NCBI GenBank assembly: GCA_016177775.1 | Contig: JACOUQ010000036.1 | Coordinates: 1-32,752 of the forward strand | DNA: 32,752 nucleotides | Direction: 5' to 3' | DNA from: Geobacter sp. | GTDB taxonomy: Bacteria > Desulfobacterota > Desulfuromonadia > Geobacterales > Geobacteraceae | In this document: positions 1 through 7,402 of the stretch, piece after piece | How the letters are laid out: every line of letters starts with the position of its first letter | Numbering within the stretch: position 1 is the stretch's first letter | The notes under the pieces: generated by a model | What the model was told of the DNA's origin: nothing | What the model saw: only the letters and a program-made list of their open reading frames with translations | The model's database searches: none | Position numbers and translations under genes: made by a program

Positions 1-139
1 AGGTCTCGTATCTGTCAAAGAACTGTGGGTGAAGACTCATTACCCGGCTACGGCCCGGTAACTTCAGCGAACCGCCCGGTGCGGACCCGCATGCCGGGTG
101 GTGTGGGGAGGGGGGGAGAAAAGCCCCCCCTTACCCGAT
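1..139 (+). mobile_element. 3' end of a group II intron (domains V and VI)
   Basis: Positions 71-102 form the domain V hairpin: ACCGCCCGG (71-79) pairs with CCGGGTGGT (94-102), TGCG (80-83) pairs with CGCA (88-91), and there is a 2-nt bulge TG at 92-93 on the 3' strand, as in group II domain V. The AGC at 66-68 precedes it. Domain VI follows: a G-run (110-116) pairs with a C-run (124-130), GGG at 105-107 can pair with CCC at 134-136, and A133 is left as a candidate branch-point adenosine about six bases before the likely 3' splice site near 139. The reverse transcriptase/maturase gene would lie left of the window. The exact 3' boundary and the intron class are inferred. Confidence 0.75.
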
Positions 140-164
140 TGGATCTGGTTTTTTCGCTTGTATT

Positions 165-1307
165 CTAGCTTTCTTTCAAGAATTTGATAAAGTCTGGACA
201 GCGGAAATATTCTTTCATCAGAGTTCTTACATAACAATAAAGCGTGTTGTTGAGCTCGCCAAGATGATATTCTTCCATGTGTGAGTTGTAGTCATTTCGA
301 GACAACTTCTTACAAATAGCTTTTTTGAGCCCAGTGTAGTCGCCATGGGCTATTTTTGATCTTACATTGTAAATATGACGAAGGTTTTCTCTTAGCTCAG
401 TGATTTTAAGAGATTCGTTTTCTCGATACAAAATAACTGCAAGCTTCAATAAAAATTGTTTCCCAATGGAGTCTTCAACATTAAACCTGTTAAAATCTGG
501 ATTGTGTGTCAGCATTAACTCTACTATGCTCACCAACAGCAGCAATCTTGCCTTCTCAGTCAGAGTGTGATTTACAGATGCCTCTATCAAATTGGCTAAA
601 TAAAGAATGAGTTCTTGGTCAGGTGAATTTAGCGAATTGTCGAGATTATTAAAGGCCTCAAGTAAACCGTTCAATTCCTTGTGAAACCACGGCATTGGCT
701 TCAATCCACCAATTTCAGAAAGACATGATAGTCTATACCCGAAAAGGATGCTTCCGAGGTCAAAGTTATCTTCGCGGACGGAGCGTCCACGGAGAAAGCT
801 ACCATAGTCCCAGTAGTTATCTTCGCAGGCGAGGAGCGAGGCAAAATAGACAAGCTGACGGATTATGTTTTCAATTATGTGTTCTGGCTTGTCCTTTGGG
901 CAGTAAATGTCATTCTCGTCGTAGGATCTGCCCGTAATTTCTTGGCTCTGCATCCCTTTTTCTTCATCAATCCTAATCCATACCCACATTTTTGCTAGAG
1001 CTGTAAAAGGCTCCGCATCAAGGCTTTCTAAGATGACTTGCCGAACGTGCTCATCATCACGTGGAAAACGTTCTAATATCGACAGCAAGACGGATTTAAG
1101 AGAAAAGTCACATAGAGTAAAATCAGGATCAGATGTCTTAAGAATGGACCAAAGCGAGTTCCCATCTGGCACCGCAATTCGGAGCAGACTTTCAACCTCT
1201 GCTATTTCATCAGGGGTTCGAGGGTTGTCAAATGAGACTCCATAACTGGGGAGAAACGGAATGGATTGTGAGAGCGGGTATAGATAGTGTGTAAGTATAG
1301 GTCTCAT
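165..1307 (-). CDS. HEPN-domain protein (Apea-like), possible ribonuclease
   Basis: A 380-residue soluble protein without signal peptide or membrane segment. Near its C-terminus a helical region ends in NVRSKIAHGDY, which contains R316-x4-H321, the RxxxxH signature of HEPN domains. Many HEPN proteins use this motif for metal-independent RNA cleavage in toxin-antitoxin or phage-defence systems, and the overall layout resembles the Apea-type HEPN group. The N-terminal 200 residues are not recognised. The gene is visibly AT-richer than everything to its right and ends about 25 bp from a group II intron, which points to acquired DNA. The ribosome-binding site is weak (GGA about 11 nt before ATG). 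No antitoxin-like partner is visible in the window; one could lie upstream of position 1. The domain call is fairly sure; the ribonuclease role is inference. Confidence 0.7.
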   Translation of the reverse strand: MRPILTHYLYPLSQSIPFLPSYGVSFDNPRTPDEIAEVESLLRIAVPDGNSLWSILKTSDPDFTLCDFSLKSVLLSILERFPRDDEHVRQVILESLDAEPFTALAKMWVWIRIDEEKGMQSQEITGRSYDENDIYCPKDKPEHIIENIIRQLVYFASLLACEDNYWDYGSFLRGRSVREDNFDLGSILFGYRLSCLSEIGGLKPMPWFHKELNGLLEAFNNLDNSLNSPDQELILYLANLIEASVNHTLTEKARLLLLVSIVELMLTHNPDFNRFNVEDSIGKQFLLKLAVILYRENESLKITELRENLRHIYNVRSKIAHGDYTGLKKAICKKLSRNDYNSHMEEYHLGELNNTLYCYVRTLMKEYFRCPDFIKFLKES

Positions 1308-1330
1308 ATAGTTTTATTCCAACTCGTTAT

Positions 1331-1340
1331 TGACCGGTCA
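1331..1340. promoter_or_regulatory. 10-bp perfect palindrome TGACCGGTCA before the HEPN gene
   Basis: TGACCGGTCA is its own reverse complement and lies 24 bp upstream of the HEPN gene's ATG, just outside the 18-bp palindrome cluster. It could be a small operator within the 5' leader. No regulator for it is known from the window. Confidence 0.3.
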
Positions 1341-1346
1341 GGTCCG

Positions 1347-1528
1347 GTATCTAATATTATATGCAGGTATATATTATTGGATGCCGGCATCTTATATTAG
1401 ATACCGCGTGGCATACAATATTAGATGCATCCATTGTGCGGTTGAGTATCTAATATTATATGCCGGGCATATAGTATTAGATGCTTTCACTCGCCGCTGT
1501 TTTCTTGCCGGCATCCAATATTATATGC
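1347..1528. repeat. Cluster of seven degenerate copies of an 18-bp palindrome
   Basis: Units start at 1347, 1367, 1387, 1411, 1446, 1467 and 1511, each 18 bp. Units 1347 and 1446 are identical (GTATCTAATATTATATGC). The others match that sequence or its reverse complement with a few changes. All are consistent with decay from the perfect palindrome GCATCTAATATTAGATGC, with an AATATTA-like core. The first three are exactly 20 bp apart, close to two helical turns; later gaps are 24, 35, 21 and 44 bp. The cluster sits upstream of the HEPN gene, and unit 1 read on the minus strand contains TATAAT, so it may overlap that gene's promoter. An operator array, iteron-like site or recombination site are the options; none is proven. 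Confidence 0.75.
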
Positions 1529-1839
1529 TTTTTCAGTTCCGTCCCCTTGATCTTGCTATGCTGGATGTAACAGAGCTTGACGTCGGGGCACCACTTCTCG
1601 CCCATGGTTTTCGCCATTTCCCCCAATTCCCGTTCACCGCGGAATGTATCTCGAAAAAACAAAGCCACTCCCTGCTGCGGAAGCGGCTTTGCTGTCTGCT
1701 TTATTTGTGGCTGGATTGGAACATCATCTGGGAAGCTCCGGCGTAAGCTGAGATTGATGAACGCCGGCTCAGTATATGGCGGGGAGGGGCGAGTGTCAAG
1801 CACTTAGGGGCAGGGGGGTGGACCGGAAGCTGTTGGTGG
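1529..1839. other. Gene-poor stretch, no supported gene
   Basis: Between the palindrome cluster and the HupE-like gene I see only weak reading frames. The best is a minus-strand frame of 108 codons (1477-1803), whose last residues are encoded by the repeats and which has no convincing ribosome-binding site or recognisable family. It may be the eroded tail of a former gene. No terminator or RNA gene is evident. Confidence 0.3.
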
Positions 1840-3003
1840 CTAAAACGACCACAGATTGAGGTTGAACACCCGCTCCACCAGCCAGGTGAAGCCGATTGCA
1901 AAGACGGCCACGGATATGACAACCGTGATCCTTCTGAATTCGAACCTTTTGTTGAGCAGATGCAGGACCGGGAGCATGATGAAGAATATCATCAGTTGCC
2001 CGGTCTCCACCCCCAGGTTGAAGGAGAGCACCGAGACAAGGAGGTCAGATTTCCCTACTATCAGCTCCTGAAGCCCGCTGGCGAAGCCGAAACCGTGTAT
2101 CAGCCCGAACCCGAAGGTTATGAGCCAGCGGTAAGCGACCTTTTTCCTGAACAGGTTCTCCAGGGCCACGTAGCAGATGGACAGGGCTATCACGATTTCC
2201 ACGAAGCGCGAATTCAGGCTGATGATCTGCAATGTGGCCAGGAGCAGGGTTATGCTGTGGGCAATGGTGAAGGCGGTGATTATTTTCAGCACTTCCCTGA
2301 CGGAGAGCCCGATGACGATCAAAGCGAGCAGAAACGCGATGTGGTCGTACCCCGTCAGGATATGCGTGATGCCGCTCAGGATGAATTCGGCGATGTTGCC
2401 CCACAGAGACTTTCCGGAAGGTGCGCGGGCCATCCCGGTTCCCTTTACAGATGCTTCCCAGACATGGGAATTGGCATCGAAATCGTTCCTGGTGATGAAG
2501 GCGGATTCGGGCATGTTCTCCGGCACCGCCTGCGCCGCGGCATCATAGGAATAGATATAGGCCAGGTTCATATGCATATCGTCGGTTTCATCGAACAGGA
2601 GCCGGTAATCTATCTTCACCTGGCTGACCGGCTTGTCGAAGCCGGCGTTGTCCACCGCCAGCCAGATTTCCCAGAGGATGTCGCTCTTCCGGTTTACCCT
2701 GGTCACCTTTGCCGGGCGCGGCGTGTCATTGACCGTTATGGAGAGTTTTTCGTTTATGTAGGGCTGGATTACCTTTGTCACCACTTCCCGGAACTCTTCA
2801 TCGGAACAGGTTTCGATCAGGTAATGCCCTTCCTTGATCCCCTTGAACTCCGCCACCAGCGCCGGTCCCAGCTCGATATCGGCCACGATGTTGTTCTTGC
2901 CGAAATACCATTTGGAAGCCCCCATGGTGTCGACGTGGGCGGAAGCGGGAATGGAAAGGGAGAGGGAGAAAAGCAGGAGCAACAGGCTGAGGCAATACTT
3001 CAT
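1840..3003 (-). CDS. HupE/UreJ-like membrane protein with periplasmic N-terminal domain
   Basis: 387 residues from the chosen start. Residues 1-22 are a signal peptide ending ASA|H. A soluble domain of roughly 170 residues follows, then a C-terminal membrane domain of about six helices with the family's conserved polar motifs: HILTGYDHIAFL, a following HSITLLLA, HGFGFA and NLGVETGQL. These match the HupE/UreJ_2 family, distant relatives of nickel-permease accessory proteins. The substrate is unknown; His and Asp inside the helices suggest metal or small-ligand handling, but that is inference. The frame is open to 3126, but the signal peptide and a GGAGG (11 nt before this ATG, 2 nt before an ATG three codons upstream) favour a start near 3003. 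It stands alone, divergent from the next gene. Confidence 0.8.
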   Translation of the reverse strand: MKYCLSLLLLLFSLSLSIPASAHVDTMGASKWYFGKNNIVADIELGPALVAEFKGIKEGHYLIETCSDEEFREVVTKVIQPYINEKLSITVNDTPRPAKVTRVNRKSDILWEIWLAVDNAGFDKPVSQVKIDYRLLFDETDDMHMNLAYIYSYDAAAQAVPENMPESAFITRNDFDANSHVWEASVKGTGMARAPSGKSLWGNIAEFILSGITHILTGYDHIAFLLALIVIGLSVREVLKIITAFTIAHSITLLLATLQIISLNSRFVEIVIALSICYVALENLFRKKVAYRWLITFGFGLIHGFGFASGLQELIVGKSDLLVSVLSFNLGVETGQLMIFFIMLPVLHLLNKRFEFRRITVVISVAVFAIGFTWLVERVFNLNLWSF

Positions 3004-3147
3004 GAACTGCATGACCTCCGGGAGAGATATGTCAGGGTCGCCCATTTGAAGGTTCTCCGTCAAGAGTAAAAACGTTAAAAAGGCTTTTGAATGGCCGGCA
3101 AAATGGAATTCCTTGACTTGGGTCATTACCCTTGGCGAAGCAGCCGC

Positions 3148-3153
3148 TATAAT
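3148..3153 (+). promoter_or_regulatory. Candidate -10 box TATAAT
   Basis: A perfect TATAAT lies 39 bp upstream of the 93-residue gene's ATG. No good -35 box is found at 16-18 bp upstream, so this is a weak call. Confidence 0.3.
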
Positions 3154-3191
3154 GCCGCAATAGAAATTCTAATTCACGAAGGAGGAAGTTC

Positions 3192-3473
3192 ATGTGTGAT
3201 TGCGGATCGACCAGGACGCCGGGGGTAGGCCCCTATGCCACGGGGAGGTCGCTGGTGGAGTTCGTGCTGCGGGCCCACGGCGGGTCAGTGGCTGTATCGC
3301 TTATTCCCGACGGCGGCCTTGAACATGACTGCCAGGGGTGCGGCGAGCGCTTCGTGATGCGGACCTTTGTCCAGAAATGCCCGGCCTGCTGCGGCGTCCA
3401 CGCAGTTTCCCCGCCCCGCGCCGCAGATCCGGCGGCCATCCAGTTCGCCGGGAAGGATTTTGTGCTCTGTTGA
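3192..3473 (+). CDS. Small cysteine-rich protein, candidate zinc ribbon
   Basis: 93 residues preceded by a strong ribosome-binding site (AAGGAGGAAGTTC then ATG). It has eight cysteines: C2 and C4 at the start (MCDC), C47-x2-C50 and C63-x2-C66 in the middle, C67, and a C-terminal C93. The two CxxC pairs, 12 residues apart, look like a zinc ribbon or rubredoxin-like knuckle. There is no signal peptide, so it is probably cytoplasmic. I do not recognise the family. It is monocistronic: divergent from the HupE-like gene and followed by a strong hairpin terminator. Metal binding is inferred from cysteine spacing only. Confidence 0.75.
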   Translation: MCDCGSTRTPGVGPYATGRSLVEFVLRAHGGSVAVSLIPDGGLEHDCQGCGERFVMRTFVQKCPACCGVHAVSPPRAADPAAIQFAGKDFVLC

Positions 3474-3487
3474 CAGGTGATCAAACG

Positions 3488-3524
3488 AAAAAGCCCCGGC
3501 TCTATTGAGGAACCGGGGCTTTTT
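3488..3524. terminator. Bidirectional Rho-independent terminator
   Basis: GCCCCGG pairs with CCGGGGC around a short loop, with A-run before and T-run after, so it works in both directions. It ends the small Cys-rich gene on the plus strand and can end the fumarase transcript on the minus strand. Confidence 0.85.
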
Positions 3525-3538
3525 ACATGTTAGAACCT

Positions 3539-3562
3539 GGGCGAAGCGTGCTTCGCCCCTAC
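3539..3562. repeat. REP-like palindrome, family A (half element)
   Basis: GGGCGAAG, loop CGTG, CTTCGCCC, then CCTAC. The same GGGCGAA/TTCGCCCCTAC design recurs at 14366-14391. It sits between the terminator and the fumarase stop codon. Confidence 0.65.
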
Positions 3563-3576
3563 ATAATCACATTCAA

Positions 3577-5196
3577 TCAACAACCCAACTGCTTGAAGAA
3601 GTCATTCCCCTTGTCGTCCACCAGGATGAACGCAGGAAAGTCGACCACCTCGATCTTCCAGACCGCCTCCATTCCCAGTTCCGGGAAGTCGATACACTCC
3701 ACCTTCTTGATGTTCTCTTCGGCCAGCAGAGCCGCCGGGCCGCCGATGGAGCCGAGGTAGAACCCGCCGTATTTCTTGCAGGCGTCGGTCACCTGCTGAC
3801 TCCGGTTCCCCTTGGCGATCATGATGAGGGATGCCCCCTTTGACTGGAGGAGGTCGACGTAGGAGTCCATCCGACCGGCCGTGGTGGGGCCGAAGGAGCC
3901 GGATGCCTTGCCTGCCGGGGTCTTGGCCGGGCCTGCGTAGTAGATCGGGTGCTTGAGGAGGTAGTCGGGCACCGGCTTGCCGGCGTCGATTATCTCCTTG
4001 AACTTGGCGTGGGCGATGTCGCGGCCGACGACGATGGTTCCGGTGAGCAGCAGCGGGGTGGAGACCGGGTGCTTGGCGAGTTCCGCCAGGATATCCTGCA
4101 TCGGCTTGTTGAGGTCGATCTTTACGCCGTGCTCGTGCTTGCGGCGGTATGCGTCGGGGATGAGGCGCCCCGGATCGCGGTCCATTTCTTCGAGCCAGAT
4201 CCCGTCCTTGTTGATCTTTGCCTTGATGTTGCGGTCCGCGGAGCAGGAGACCCCCATCCCGACCGGGCAGGAGGCGCCGTGGCGGGGGAGGCGGATGATC
4301 CGCACGTCGTGGGCGAAGTACTTGCCGCCGAACTGGGCGCCAATGCCGAGCTTGTGTGCCGCCTCGATGATTCTCTTTTCCAGTTCCACGTCGCGGAATG
4401 CCTGGCCGTACTCGTTGCCTTCAGTGGGGAGGGTATCCAGGTACTTGGTGGAGGCGAGCTTGACGGTCTTGAGGCACCCCTCGGCTGAGGTGCCGCCGAT
4501 GACGAAGGCCAGGTGATACGGCGGGCAGGCCGCTGTGCCGAGGGTCTTCATCTTGTCGATGAGGAACTTCTCCAGGGTGGCGGGGTTCAGCAGCGCCTTG
4601 GTCTCCTGGTAGAGGTAGGTCTTGTTGGCCGACCCGCCTCCCTTGGCCACGAACAGGAACTTGTACTCAGCCCCCTTGTTGGCGTAGAGGTCGATCTGGG
4701 CCGGCAGGTTGGTGCCGGTGTTGATCTCCTTGTACATGTCGAGCGCCACCGTCTGGGAGTAGCGGAGGTTCTCCTCGGTGTAGGTCTTGTAGACCCCCTT
4801 GGAGATGTATTCTTCGTCATTGACGCCGGTCCAGACCTGCTGCCCCTTTTTCCCCATGATGGTGGCGGTGCCGGTGTCCTGGCAGATGGGGAGCTCGAAC
4901 TTGGCGGCCACCTCGGCATTGCGGAGCATGGCGATTGCCACCCCCTTGTCGTTCGGGGATGCTTCCGGGTCGGCGAGGATCTTTGCCACCATCTCGTTGT
5001 GCTCCGGCCGCAGCAGGAAGGAGACCTCGCGCATCGCCTGGTTGGCGAGGAAGGTGAGGGCGGCCGGGTCGACCTTGAGGACCTCCTGTCCCTCGAACTG
5101 GGTCACGGATACCCCATCCTTGGTGAGGAGGCGGTACTTGGTCTCGTCCTTGCCGAGGGGGAACGGGTCCTGGTAGTGGAACTCTTTCACGGACAT
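3577..5196 (-). CDS. fum: Fumarate hydratase, class I ([4Fe-4S])
   Basis: 539 residues, the usual length for single-chain class I fumarases with fused alpha and beta parts. It interconverts fumarate and malate in the TCA cycle, which acetate-oxidising Geobacter run for energy. Three cysteines expected to hold the [4Fe-4S] cluster are at C105 (PICQDTGT), C224 (TAACPPYH) and C318 (GVSCSADRN), the same numbers as in E. coli FumA. The C-terminal beta part begins near residue 370 and contains GPTTAGRMD. Start: the frame is open to 5265, but the ATG at 5196 has AGGAG 8 nt upstream and gives the family-typical N-terminus, so the longer start is rejected. The gene is alone, with a promoter and a palindrome upstream and a terminator downstream. 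Confidence 0.95.
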   Translation of the reverse strand: MSVKEFHYQDPFPLGKDETKYRLLTKDGVSVTQFEGQEVLKVDPAALTFLANQAMREVSFLLRPEHNEMVAKILADPEASPNDKGVAIAMLRNAEVAAKFELPICQDTGTATIMGKKGQQVWTGVNDEEYISKGVYKTYTEENLRYSQTVALDMYKEINTGTNLPAQIDLYANKGAEYKFLFVAKGGGSANKTYLYQETKALLNPATLEKFLIDKMKTLGTAACPPYHLAFVIGGTSAEGCLKTVKLASTKYLDTLPTEGNEYGQAFRDVELEKRIIEAAHKLGIGAQFGGKYFAHDVRIIRLPRHGASCPVGMGVSCSADRNIKAKINKDGIWLEEMDRDPGRLIPDAYRRKHEHGVKIDLNKPMQDILAELAKHPVSTPLLLTGTIVVGRDIAHAKFKEIIDAGKPVPDYLLKHPIYYAGPAKTPAGKASGSFGPTTAGRMDSYVDLLQSKGASLIMIAKGNRSQQVTDACKKYGGFYLGSIGGPAALLAEENIKKVECIDFPELGMEAVWKIEVVDFPAFILVDDKGNDFFKQLGC

Positions 5197-5227
5197 ACGA
5201 TTAGCTCCTTTCAGGGGAATAAAGGCG

Positions 5228-5314
5228 GGCACTAGGCTCTGGGCGCTAGGCACTAGGGTAGACAAACGTTTTTGGCATCCAAAGCCCAGCGCCTAGCGTC
5301 CCGAGCCTCGAGCC
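5228..5314. repeat. Inverted pair of heptanucleotide (GGNNNNN) repeats
   Basis: Left arm 5228-5255: GGCACTA, GGCTCTG, GGCGCTA, GGCACTA, all in 7-bp phase. Right arm 5280-5314 carries the complementary form NNNNNCC (CAAAGCC, CAGCGCC, TAGCGTC, CCGAGCC, TCGAGCC). The arms can fold on each other around a 24-bp spacer. This lies in the fumarase 5' leader. Confidence 0.6.
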
Positions 5315-5321
5315 TGATTTT

Positions 5322-5337
5322 CGTATACATGTATACG
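5322..5337. promoter_or_regulatory. Perfect 16-bp palindrome, candidate operator of the fumarase gene
   Basis: CGTATACATGTATACG is a perfect palindrome placed directly downstream of the -10 box of the predicted fumarase promoter, covering the expected start of transcription near 5333. It contains GTATAC twice, reminiscent of GntR-type operators with GT..AC ends. The position suggests a repressor site; the protein is not in the window. Confidence 0.55.
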
Positions 5338-5339
5338 GG

Positions 5340-5368
5340 AATATATTTGAAAAATTCCATTTTGTCGA
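5340..5368 (-). promoter_or_regulatory. Sigma-70-type promoter for the fumarase gene
   Basis: Read on the minus strand: TCGACA (5363-5368), a 17-bp spacer, TATATT (5340-5345). Start of transcription is expected near 5333, leaving a leader of about 135 nt that contains the heptad repeats. Confidence 0.55.
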
Positions 5369-5384
5369 GAGGGAATTGTAAGGC

Positions 5385-5433
5385 GGGGAATGGGGAATGG
5401 GGAATGGGGAATGGCGAATGGCGAATGGCGAAG
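5385..5433. repeat. Tandem heptanucleotide repeat (GGGGAAT/GGCGAAT, 7 units)
   Basis: Four GGGGAAT units (5385-5412), two GGCGAAT (5413-5426) and one GGCGAAG (5427-5433), in perfect 7-bp phase. Such arrays can change copy number by slippage. It lies between the fumarase promoter and the terminator of the cytochrome gene. Confidence 0.85.
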
Positions 5434-5442
5434 CGGCGGGGG

Positions 5443-5470
5443 AAAAAGGGGCCGGCATGAAGCCGGCCCC
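5443..5470 (-). terminator. Rho-independent terminator of the cytochrome gene
   Basis: On the minus strand GGGGCCGGC, loop, GCCGGCCCC is followed by TTTTT (complement of 5443-5447). The 9-bp GC-rich stem lies 20 bp past the cytochrome stop codon. Confidence 0.85.
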
Positions 5471-5490
5471 CGTCGCATTATTGACAAGTT

Positions 5491-7263
5491 TTAGTGTGGT
5501 GTGGTGGAAAGGCCGCGCTCCGGACGGCTGAAGTTGTGGCAGAAGGAGCAGTCGAACCCTTCGGTGGCCACGTGGCGGCTGTGGATCCGGTCGAAGGAGC
5601 CGGGGGTCTTGGCGGTGTGGCACTGGGCGCAGACCTCCGTAGTAGGACCCTTGAGCGCATAGCCGAGTTCTGTCTTCAGTTTCATGACTGTGGTGGAGGT
5701 CTCGGGGTGGCACTCGGCGCAGGTGAGGGCCTGGGTGCCGGGCATCACCTGGTGGTTCAGGAGCTGGTACTCGTCGGTGGTGACCGTGGAGTAAGGGGTT
5801 GTGCTTCCCATCCCCATGTAGACGAGTCCATCCTTGACCGCCTGGTCATAGTTGCCGGTGGCGAAATAGGTGCCGGTCGCCAGAGTCACCAGCTTGCCGT
5901 TCGCCAGGGGTTGGTTGGCGGTCTTGTACTTGAAGGGGAAGAGTTTGTCGCTGGAGCCGTTGATGGCGCCCACCGGGCGGGAGATCTTGTAGGCATTGGT
6001 TGTGGTGTCGAACACGGCATTGTCGAAGGCGTTGTTACCCCAGCTCATGCCGTTCCAGAAGGCGTATTTCGGGGTCAGGTTGCCGGCCTTGGTCGGGGTT
6101 GGCTCCCACCGGCCGAGCACCGAGCTCCATTCGGCCGTTACCCAGGTGCGGTGGGTCTCGGTCAGGAAGCCGCGGGCATACTGCTTGATGTGGCAGGTCT
6201 GGCAGGCAAGACGGCCGACGTGGTGGTTGATGTCGGCGGTTGTGTGGCCTGTTGCCTGGGTCTTGGTGGGGTGGCATGTCGTGGAGGAGCAGTTGATTGC
6301 GACCGTGCTGTCGAGTGGCCGGATGTCGGTGCCGCGACCGGCAACCTTGTGGCTGGTGAAGGTGTGGCACCCCTGGCAAGCAAGGTTGGCACCGCTGGTC
6401 ACCATGTGGGCGTCATAGTTGAAGTCGGTGTTGGTGGCGGTGGCCAGGGCCAGGTCGCCGCGTTTCACGCCGTCGCCACCGCCGGCCTTGGCGTGGCAGC
6501 CGAGGCACTGGCCGCGGGTCGGTTTGATGACGGTGCGGACCACGTTATTCATGTCAACGCCGGCCTTGGGCTCGAAGAGGCCGGTCGTGGCGTTGCGGAC
6601 CCTGGCATAGGTGGAGCTGTGGCACATGAGACAGTCGATGCTGGAGAGCTGGGCATCGCTCGGGTTGTTGGTGGCCACGGGCTTGGCGCCGGTGCCGAGG
6701 TGGCAGGCGCCGCAGGGACCCCAGTTCCCCTGGATATTCACACAGTAGGCATTAAGAGCGCTGCTGCCGTCACTGGCGTCCATCTTTCCCTGGGTGGCTG
6801 GGCCGGTGGTCCATTCGGCGGCAGACCCTTTCCATTGATAGTGCATGGATTGGTACATGTCTTTTGCCTGCTGGAGATGGCAGTCCTTGCACATGCCGTA
6901 GCCGGTCCAGGTGAAGCTCGTGTTGGCCGGATCGTGGGTTTTCGCGGTGCCGATGGTGTAGTTCTCGGTCTTGACCGTCTCACTGTTGCCGGCTGTATCC
7001 TTGGAGAAGAATTTCAGGGCAGTAGTGACGGAAATGCTGATGGGGGCGGTATAAACAGGCGATGACGTTGTTGGGGTCGTGCCGTTGGTCGTATAGTAGG
7101 TTGTCGCCGGCTCGCTTACCGTAAGGGTGACGCTCTGGGTCGCGGAATAGGTGCCCCCCGGAGGGGTTGCGGTCGTTATCGGCTTGGTCTTGTCAGGCTT
7201 GCCGGCCAGCGCAATTGCCGGCAGCACCATGAACGCCGCCAGCGTCAGGATAAACTTCTTCAT
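5491..7263 (-). CDS. Secreted ten-haem c-type cytochrome with N-terminal beta-sandwich domain
   Basis: 590 residues. Residues 1-20 are a signal peptide (cut after ALA). Residues 25-105 are rich in Thr, Ser and Tyr and resemble the chitobiase/hexosaminidase C-terminal Ig-like domain (TYYTTNGTTPTTSSPVYTAP). Haem motifs then start at C125, C184, C211, C253, C296, C325, C354, C515, C545 and C572. Nine are CxxCH; the one at 325-331 is CxxxxCH. A 155-residue haem-free stretch separates haems 7 and 8. Such proteins carry electrons in the periplasm or on the outer surface of Geobacter; the extra domain favours the outside, though this is inference. The start is chosen for its AAAAGGAGG site and signal peptide; the frame is open to 7524. 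Monocistronic, with its own terminator. Electron partners are unknown. Confidence 0.9.
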   Translation of the reverse strand: MKKFILTLAAFMVLPAIALAGKPDKTKPITTATPPGGTYSATQSVTLTVSEPATTYYTTNGTTPTTSSPVYTAPISISVTTALKFFSKDTAGNSETVKTENYTIGTAKTHDPANTSFTWTGYGMCKDCHLQQAKDMYQSMHYQWKGSAAEWTTGPATQGKMDASDGSSALNAYCVNIQGNWGPCGACHLGTGAKPVATNNPSDAQLSSIDCLMCHSSTYARVRNATTGLFEPKAGVDMNNVVRTVIKPTRGQCLGCHAKAGGGDGVKRGDLALATATNTDFNYDAHMVTSGANLACQGCHTFTSHKVAGRGTDIRPLDSTVAINCSSTTCHPTKTQATGHTTADINHHVGRLACQTCHIKQYARGFLTETHRTWVTAEWSSVLGRWEPTPTKAGNLTPKYAFWNGMSWGNNAFDNAVFDTTTNAYKISRPVGAINGSSDKLFPFKYKTANQPLANGKLVTLATGTYFATGNYDQAVKDGLVYMGMGSTTPYSTVTTDEYQLLNHQVMPGTQALTCAECHPETSTTVMKLKTELGYALKGPTTEVCAQCHTAKTPGSFDRIHSRHVATEGFDCSFCHNFSRPERGLSTTPH

Positions 7264-7402
7264 TTCGTGTTCCTCCTTTTCGTGTGCATGTCTGAAATGA
7301 TTGATGCATGAACGAAACTGGTTCACTCCCGTTTGGATCCTTCGGTTCACCCCCCCCCTTTTTTTTATTTGGGATAAAATTAAACAGATATAATAAGCAA
7401 TC

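Noticed and set aside
1347..1528. Possible CRISPR array
   Set aside because: Units are only 18 bp, self-complementary, in mixed orientation and separated by 2-26 bp; no spacers of constant size and no cas genes.
1330..1803. Overlapping plus-strand (138 codons) and minus-strand (108 codons) reading frames
   Set aside because: Both run through the 18-bp palindrome cluster, lack ribosome-binding sites and resemble no family; the repeats keep the frames open by chance.
5494..7065. 523-codon plus-strand frame opposite the cytochrome
   Set aside because: Antisense shadow of a gene with ten haem motifs; Gly/Val/Ala-rich with no domain.
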